From Pseudomonadota bacterium (lineage in GTDB: Bacteria; Pseudomonadota; Alphaproteobacteria; Acetobacterales; Acetobacteraceae), in the NCBI GenBank assembly GCA_021808185.1, contig JAKBCB010000166.1, positions 1-7,662 of the forward strand: a stretch of 7,662 bases of DNA, read 5' to 3'. Below the pieces are notes generated by a model. It saw only the letters and a program-made list of their open reading frames with translations. It searched no databases and was not told the origin of the DNA. Below, piece by piece: positions 4,873 to 7,662 of the stretch. The position numbers were made by a program, and so were the translations under genes. Position 1 is the stretch's first letter. Each line of letters starts with the position of its first letter.

Positions 4873-5532
4873 TCATTTCGGTGAGACGGGGATCGCCACC
4901 TCGTTGCGGCGCAGCGGCGGCAGGGTCCAGGGCGGGTCGTAGAACCACGCGAGCGGGGCGCCCGCCGGACGCCACGCGCTGCCCTCCAGCGCCGCCACCA
5001 GTTCGCCGGTCCTGGCCGCGACGGAGGCCGCGCTCGGTGTCCCGGAGAAGCGCAGCACCGCCAGCGTCTCCGGCGGTACCGGCACCAGCGACACGGCGGG
5101 ATCGTCCGGCCGCGGCAGGGTCGCCATGGTGTAGCTGGCCGGCATGAAGAAGCGGATGCGCCAATTTCCGTCGGCGTCCCTGGTCTGCGCGACGGGCGCG
5201 GTCATGGCGATCGGCGCGCCGGCGGCTTCCTGCGCCACCGGTGCGGTCATCGCGATCTTCACCCCGCCATGGTTGGCCCCGAAAATATAGCCCGCGAGGC
5301 GGCGGAAGCCGGTGCTGCGGCTGGCCTCCTCGTCGCCTTGCACCACGGTCTCGGCGGCGATGCGCTGGCCGTACTGGCGCACCTCGACCGCGCCGATGCG
5401 GGCGGCGACGGTGAACGGCGGTTCCTCGGCCTGCCGCACGCCGACCGTGGAACACGCGGCCAGCGCCATGCCGGACAGCAGCAGCAGCCCCAGCGTCGCC
5501 GGCATTCCCCTGCCCCTGGCACGCGGCGCCAT
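4873..5532 (-). CDS. SOUL-family (heme-binding-like) lipoprotein
   Basis: A 219-residue predicted lipoprotein of the SOUL/HEBP family. Residues 1-27 form an arginine-rich n-region, a hydrophobic core (LGLLLLSGMALAAC) and a lipobox L24-A-A-C27; S28 after the cysteine suggests outer-membrane sorting. The SOUL domain follows: an E50-V-R-Q-Y start, F77-R-R-L-A-G-Y-I-F-G, the motif IAMTAPVAQ twice (93-101 and 108-116), RFFMPASYT and the VLRFSG strand. Eukaryotic SOUL proteins bind heme or tetrapyrroles; the ligand of bacterial members is mostly untested, so 'heme-binding' is family inheritance. ATG 5530-5532 overlaps the upstream stop by one base. An internal ATG at 5505 has a better AGGGG site and would still keep the signal peptide, so either start is possible. 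It is probably cotranscribed with the acyl-CoA synthetase gene. Confidence 0.93.
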   Translation of the reverse strand: MAPRARGRGMPATLGLLLLSGMALAACSTVGVRQAEEPPFTVAARIGAVEVRQYGQRIAAETVVQGDEEASRSTGFRRLAGYIFGANHGGVKIAMTAPVAQEAAGAPIAMTAPVAQTRDADGNWRIRFFMPASYTMATLPRPDDPAVSLVPVPPETLAVLRFSGTPSAASVAARTGELVAALEGSAWRPAGAPLAWFYDPPWTLPPLRRNEVAIPVSPK

Positions 5533-7220
5533 CACCCGGCCGCCCGGACAGGCGAGGCAAATTCCTTTTCCATGGCCGCGCGCATCAGGAATTTCTGCAT
5601 CTTGCCCGTCACCGTCATCGGGAACTCATCGACGAAGCGCACGTAGCGCGGGATTTTGTAGTACGCGATCTGGTCCCGGCAGAAGGCGCGCACGTCCTCC
5701 TCGGTCATCGTCTCGCCCTCGCGCAGCTTGACCCAGGCGCAGAGTTCCTCGCCGAACTTGTCGTCGTGCACGCCGAACACCTGCACATCGACGATCTTCG
5801 GATGGCGATACAGGAACTCCTCCACCTCGCGCGGATACACGTTCTCGCCGCCGCGGATCACCATGTCCTTGATGCGCCCGACGATGGCGCAGTAGCCCTC
5901 GGCGTCGATGGTCGCGAGGTCGCCCGTGTGCATCCAGCCGGCGCGGTCGATCGCCTGCTTCGTGCGCTCGTCATCGTCCCAGTAGCCGAGCATCACCGAA
6001 TAGCCGCGCGTGCACAGTTCGCCCGGCGTGCCGGCCGGCACGATCTTGCCGTCCGTGTCCACCACCTTGGCCTCCAGATGCGGATGGATGGTGCCGACGG
6101 TGGAGACGCGGCGTTCGATCGGCGCGTCGATCTTGGTCTGGAAACTGACCGGGCTGGTCTCGGTCATGCCATAGCAGATGGTGATATCGCGCAGGTTCAT
6201 CAGGCTGATCGCCTTGCGCATCACCTCGATCGGGCAGGGCGAGCCGGCCATGATGCCGGTGCGCAGCGAGGAAATGTCGTATTTTGCGAAGTCGGGATGC
6301 GACATCTCGGCGATGAACATGGTCGGCACGCCGTACAGCGCCGTGCAGCGTTCCTCGGCCACGGTCTGCAACACCGCGAGCGGATCGAACCCCTCGCCGG
6401 GGAACACCATCGCAGCACCGTGCGTGACGCAGCCCAGCACGCCCATGACCATGCCGAAGCAATGGTACAGCGGCACCGGAATGCACAGGCTGTCCTGCTC
6501 GGTCAGCCGCATTCCTTCGGCGGTGAAATATCCGTTGTTGAGGATGTTGTGGTGGGTGAGCGTGGCCCCCTTCGGCGAGCCGGTGGTGCCGGAGGTGAAC
6601 TGGATGTTGATCGGGTCGTCGAATTGCAGGCTGCCCGCGAGATCGAGCAATTCCGCCCGCTCCGCCTCGCCGCCCAGCTCGGCGACGGCGTCGAAGGCGA
6701 AACTCCCGTGCAGGGTGTGCGCGCCGATCTGGATCACCGTCTCCAGGCTCGGCACGCGCGCCGCGCGCAACTGGCCGGGCGCCGAGGCCGCCAGCTCCGG
6801 CAGCAGCGAGGCCAGCATGGCCACGTAGTCGCTGCTCTTGAACGCGGTCGCCGTGACCAGCGCGCGGCAGCCGACCTTGTTCAGCGCGTATTCCAGTTCG
6901 TGCGACCGATACGCCGGGTTGATGTTCACCAGCACCAGACCGGCCTTGGCGGTGGCGAACTGGGTGATGACCCATTCGGCGGTGTTCGGCGACCAGATGC
7001 CGACGCGATCGCCCCGGCGCAGCCCCAGCGCCAGCAGCCCGGCGGCGAATGCCTCGACCCGCGCCTGCAACGCCCGCCACGTCAGCCGCACGCCCTGCTG
7101 GCGCACGATCAGGCCCGGGCGGTCGCCCCAGCGCTCCACGGTGCGGTCGAAGTGCCGCCCGATCGTCTCGCCGAGCAGCGGGCGATCCGCGACGCCGCTG
7201 ACGTAGCTCATCGTGCTCAT
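5532..7220 (-). CDS. Fatty acyl-CoA synthetase (AMP-binding family, ACSF2-like)
   Basis: A 562-residue adenylate-forming enzyme that activates a carboxylic acid, most likely a medium- or long-chain fatty acid, to acyl-AMP and then acyl-CoA. The large N-terminal domain has the ATP loop T209-S-G-T-T-G-S-P-K-G, a P248-V-P-L-Y-H-C-F-G segment, the Y350-G-M-T-E motif and T432-G-D for ribose binding. The hinge is G448-R-I-K-D, followed by the CoA-side R456-G-G-E-N-V-Y-P-R-E-V-E-E-F. The C-terminal domain has the catalytic lysine K540 in P-M-T-V-T-G-K. All motifs are intact and length is normal. The overall pattern fits the ACSF2-like group ('fatty-acyl-CoA synthase'), but chain-length preference cannot be read. 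ATG 7220 has GGAGG eight bases upstream; a second in-frame ATG at 7211 is less well placed. It lies 29 bases after the hybrid kinase stop and overlaps the SOUL gene by one base. Confidence 0.96.
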   Translation of the reverse strand: MSTMSYVSGVADRPLLGETIGRHFDRTVERWGDRPGLIVRQQGVRLTWRALQARVEAFAAGLLALGLRRGDRVGIWSPNTAEWVITQFATAKAGLVLVNINPAYRSHELEYALNKVGCRALVTATAFKSSDYVAMLASLLPELAASAPGQLRAARVPSLETVIQIGAHTLHGSFAFDAVAELGGEAERAELLDLAGSLQFDDPINIQFTSGTTGSPKGATLTHHNILNNGYFTAEGMRLTEQDSLCIPVPLYHCFGMVMGVLGCVTHGAAMVFPGEGFDPLAVLQTVAEERCTALYGVPTMFIAEMSHPDFAKYDISSLRTGIMAGSPCPIEVMRKAISLMNLRDITICYGMTETSPVSFQTKIDAPIERRVSTVGTIHPHLEAKVVDTDGKIVPAGTPGELCTRGYSVMLGYWDDDERTKQAIDRAGWMHTGDLATIDAEGYCAIVGRIKDMVIRGGENVYPREVEEFLYRHPKIVDVQVFGVHDDKFGEELCAWVKLREGETMTEEDVRAFCRDQIAYYKIPRYVRFVDEFPMTVTGKMQKFLMRAAMEKEFASPVRAAG

Positions 7221-7225
7221 GCCGG

Positions 7226-7233
7226 TTTCCTCC
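7226..7233 (-). promoter_or_regulatory. Ribosome binding site of the acyl-CoA synthetase gene
   Basis: GGAGGAAA on the minus strand, with GGAGG eight bases before ATG 7220, lies in the 29-base gap after the kinase gene. No promoter-like pair is visible in this gap. Confidence 0.7.
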
Positions 7234-7249
7234 GCTCGCGCATGGTCCC

Positions 7250-7662
7250 TCAGGCGAGCCGCCAGGACAAGTTCTCCTCGCGTCCCGGCTGTCCGCGCGC
7301 GGCGACGGCCCAGGCGGGGCCGGCGAGCTGGCCGCGGATGCGCGCGGCGAGGTGGGCGCGGCGGAAGGGTTTGCCGACCAGTTCCACCCCGGCGCCCATG
7401 CGCCCGTTCTCCAGCAGCACGTTGCCCGGGTAGCCGGAGGTGAACAGCACCCGCAGCGCGGGCAACACCCGTGCCGCCGCGTCCGCCAGATCGCGCCCGC
7501 TCATGCCGCCGGGCAGCACCACGTCGGTCAGCAGCAATTCCGGCCGCATGCCGTCCTGCAACAGGCCGAGCGCCGCCGGCCCGTCGCTGGCCGAGAGCAC
7601 CACGTAGCCGAGCCCGCGCAGCATCGCCTCGGTATGCACGCGCACCAGTTCGTTGTCCTCGA
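7250..7662 (-). CDS. C-terminal receiver domain, probable hybrid histidine kinase (partial)
   Basis: The 3' end of a gene whose start lies beyond base 7662; about 137 codons are visible before the TGA at 7250-7252. It is a CheY-like receiver domain. The acidic pocket is in E-D-N-E-L-V-R (codons 7640-7660), the phospho-acceptor aspartate is in LLLTDVVLPGG (codon 7523-7525), the conserved T/S is in LFTSGYPGN, and the lysine is in V-G-K-P-F (codon 7370-7372). The strings DVVLPGGMSGRDLA and FTSGYPGN...VELVGKPF are typical of receivers at the C-terminus of alphaproteobacterial PAS/HWE or HisKA hybrid kinases, so the complete protein is most likely a sensor kinase. A stand-alone response regulator cannot be excluded because upstream sequence is absent. 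After the domain there is only a short unstructured tail of about 25 residues. It may head the acyl-CoA synthetase/SOUL transcript. Confidence 0.88.
   Translation of the reverse strand, partial: EDNELVRVHTEAMLRGLGYVVLSASDGPAALGLLQDGMRPELLLTDVVLPGGMSGRDLADAAARVLPALRVLFTSGYPGNVLLENGRMGAGVELVGKPFRRAHLAARIRGQLAGPAWAVAARGQPGREENLSWRLA

Noticed and set aside
3665..4942. A 425-codon plus-strand open frame opposite the TIM-barrel gene
   Set aside because: It is an antisense shadow; the minus-strand frame has a ribosome site, a promoter and family motifs.
5766..7433. A 555-codon open frame on the plus strand opposite the acyl-CoA synthetase
   Set aside because: Its product is rich in Arg, His, Ala and Gln with no domain motif, while the opposite strand encodes an acyl-CoA synthetase with all motifs. 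It is a GC-driven antisense shadow.

Overview
The window is a gene-dense, very GC-rich stretch of a bacterial chromosome. It contains ten protein-coding genes, two of them cut by the window edges. No gene-free gap exceeds about 95 bases, and I see no RNA gene, mobile element or CRISPR array. Gene content points to an alphaproteobacterium, probably of the Rhodospirillales/Acetobacteraceae type. The evidence is a DUF2155-type protein tail, a dsbB-coq7 pair (so a ubiquinone-using, aerobic Gram-negative), a SOUL lipoprotein, and a hybrid-kinase receiver domain of the style common in that group. The order-level placement is an inference from gene style, not from a marker gene.

Left part (1-2576). 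The end of a DUF2155-type gene runs directly into otsB (trehalose-6-phosphate phosphatase) on the plus strand through a one-base stop/start overlap. A glutathione S-transferase gene converges on otsB, and the two stop codons share one CTAG palindrome. A 92-base divergent intergenic region follows. It holds a 13-base perfect inverted repeat and separates the GST gene from the plus-strand pair dsbB-coq7. These two genes overlap by four bases and are linked by function: DsbB passes electrons from periplasmic disulfide formation to ubiquinone, and Coq7 hydroxylates a late ubiquinone precursor.

Middle (2587-4862). A two-gene minus-strand unit encodes a TIM-barrel sugar isomerase/epimerase-like protein followed by a Gfo/Idh/MocA-family NAD(P)-dependent dehydrogenase. 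Upstream lies a good sigma-70-like promoter (TTGAAC, 17-base spacer, TCTAAT) with a 13-base perfect palindrome at the expected transcription start. This looks like a regulated carbohydrate-catabolic operon. The dehydrogenase resembles levoglucosan-dehydrogenase-like members of its family, which suggests an oxidise-then-eliminate attack on a glycoside or anhydrosugar, but the substrate cannot be read from the sequence.

Right part (4873-7662). Three tightly packed minus-strand genes are, in transcription order, the C-terminal receiver domain of a probable hybrid histidine kinase (5' end outside the window), an ACSF2-like fatty acyl-CoA synthetase, and a SOUL-family lipoprotein. The last two overlap by one base and are probably cotranscribed.

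Most genes are recognisable housekeeping or accessory families. I did not find a convincing novel defence or mobile system. The items most worth a second look are the promoter/operator and function of the sugar operon, the dsbB-coq7 coupling with a possibly leaderless dsbB mRNA, and the acyl-CoA synthetase/SOUL lipoprotein pairing.
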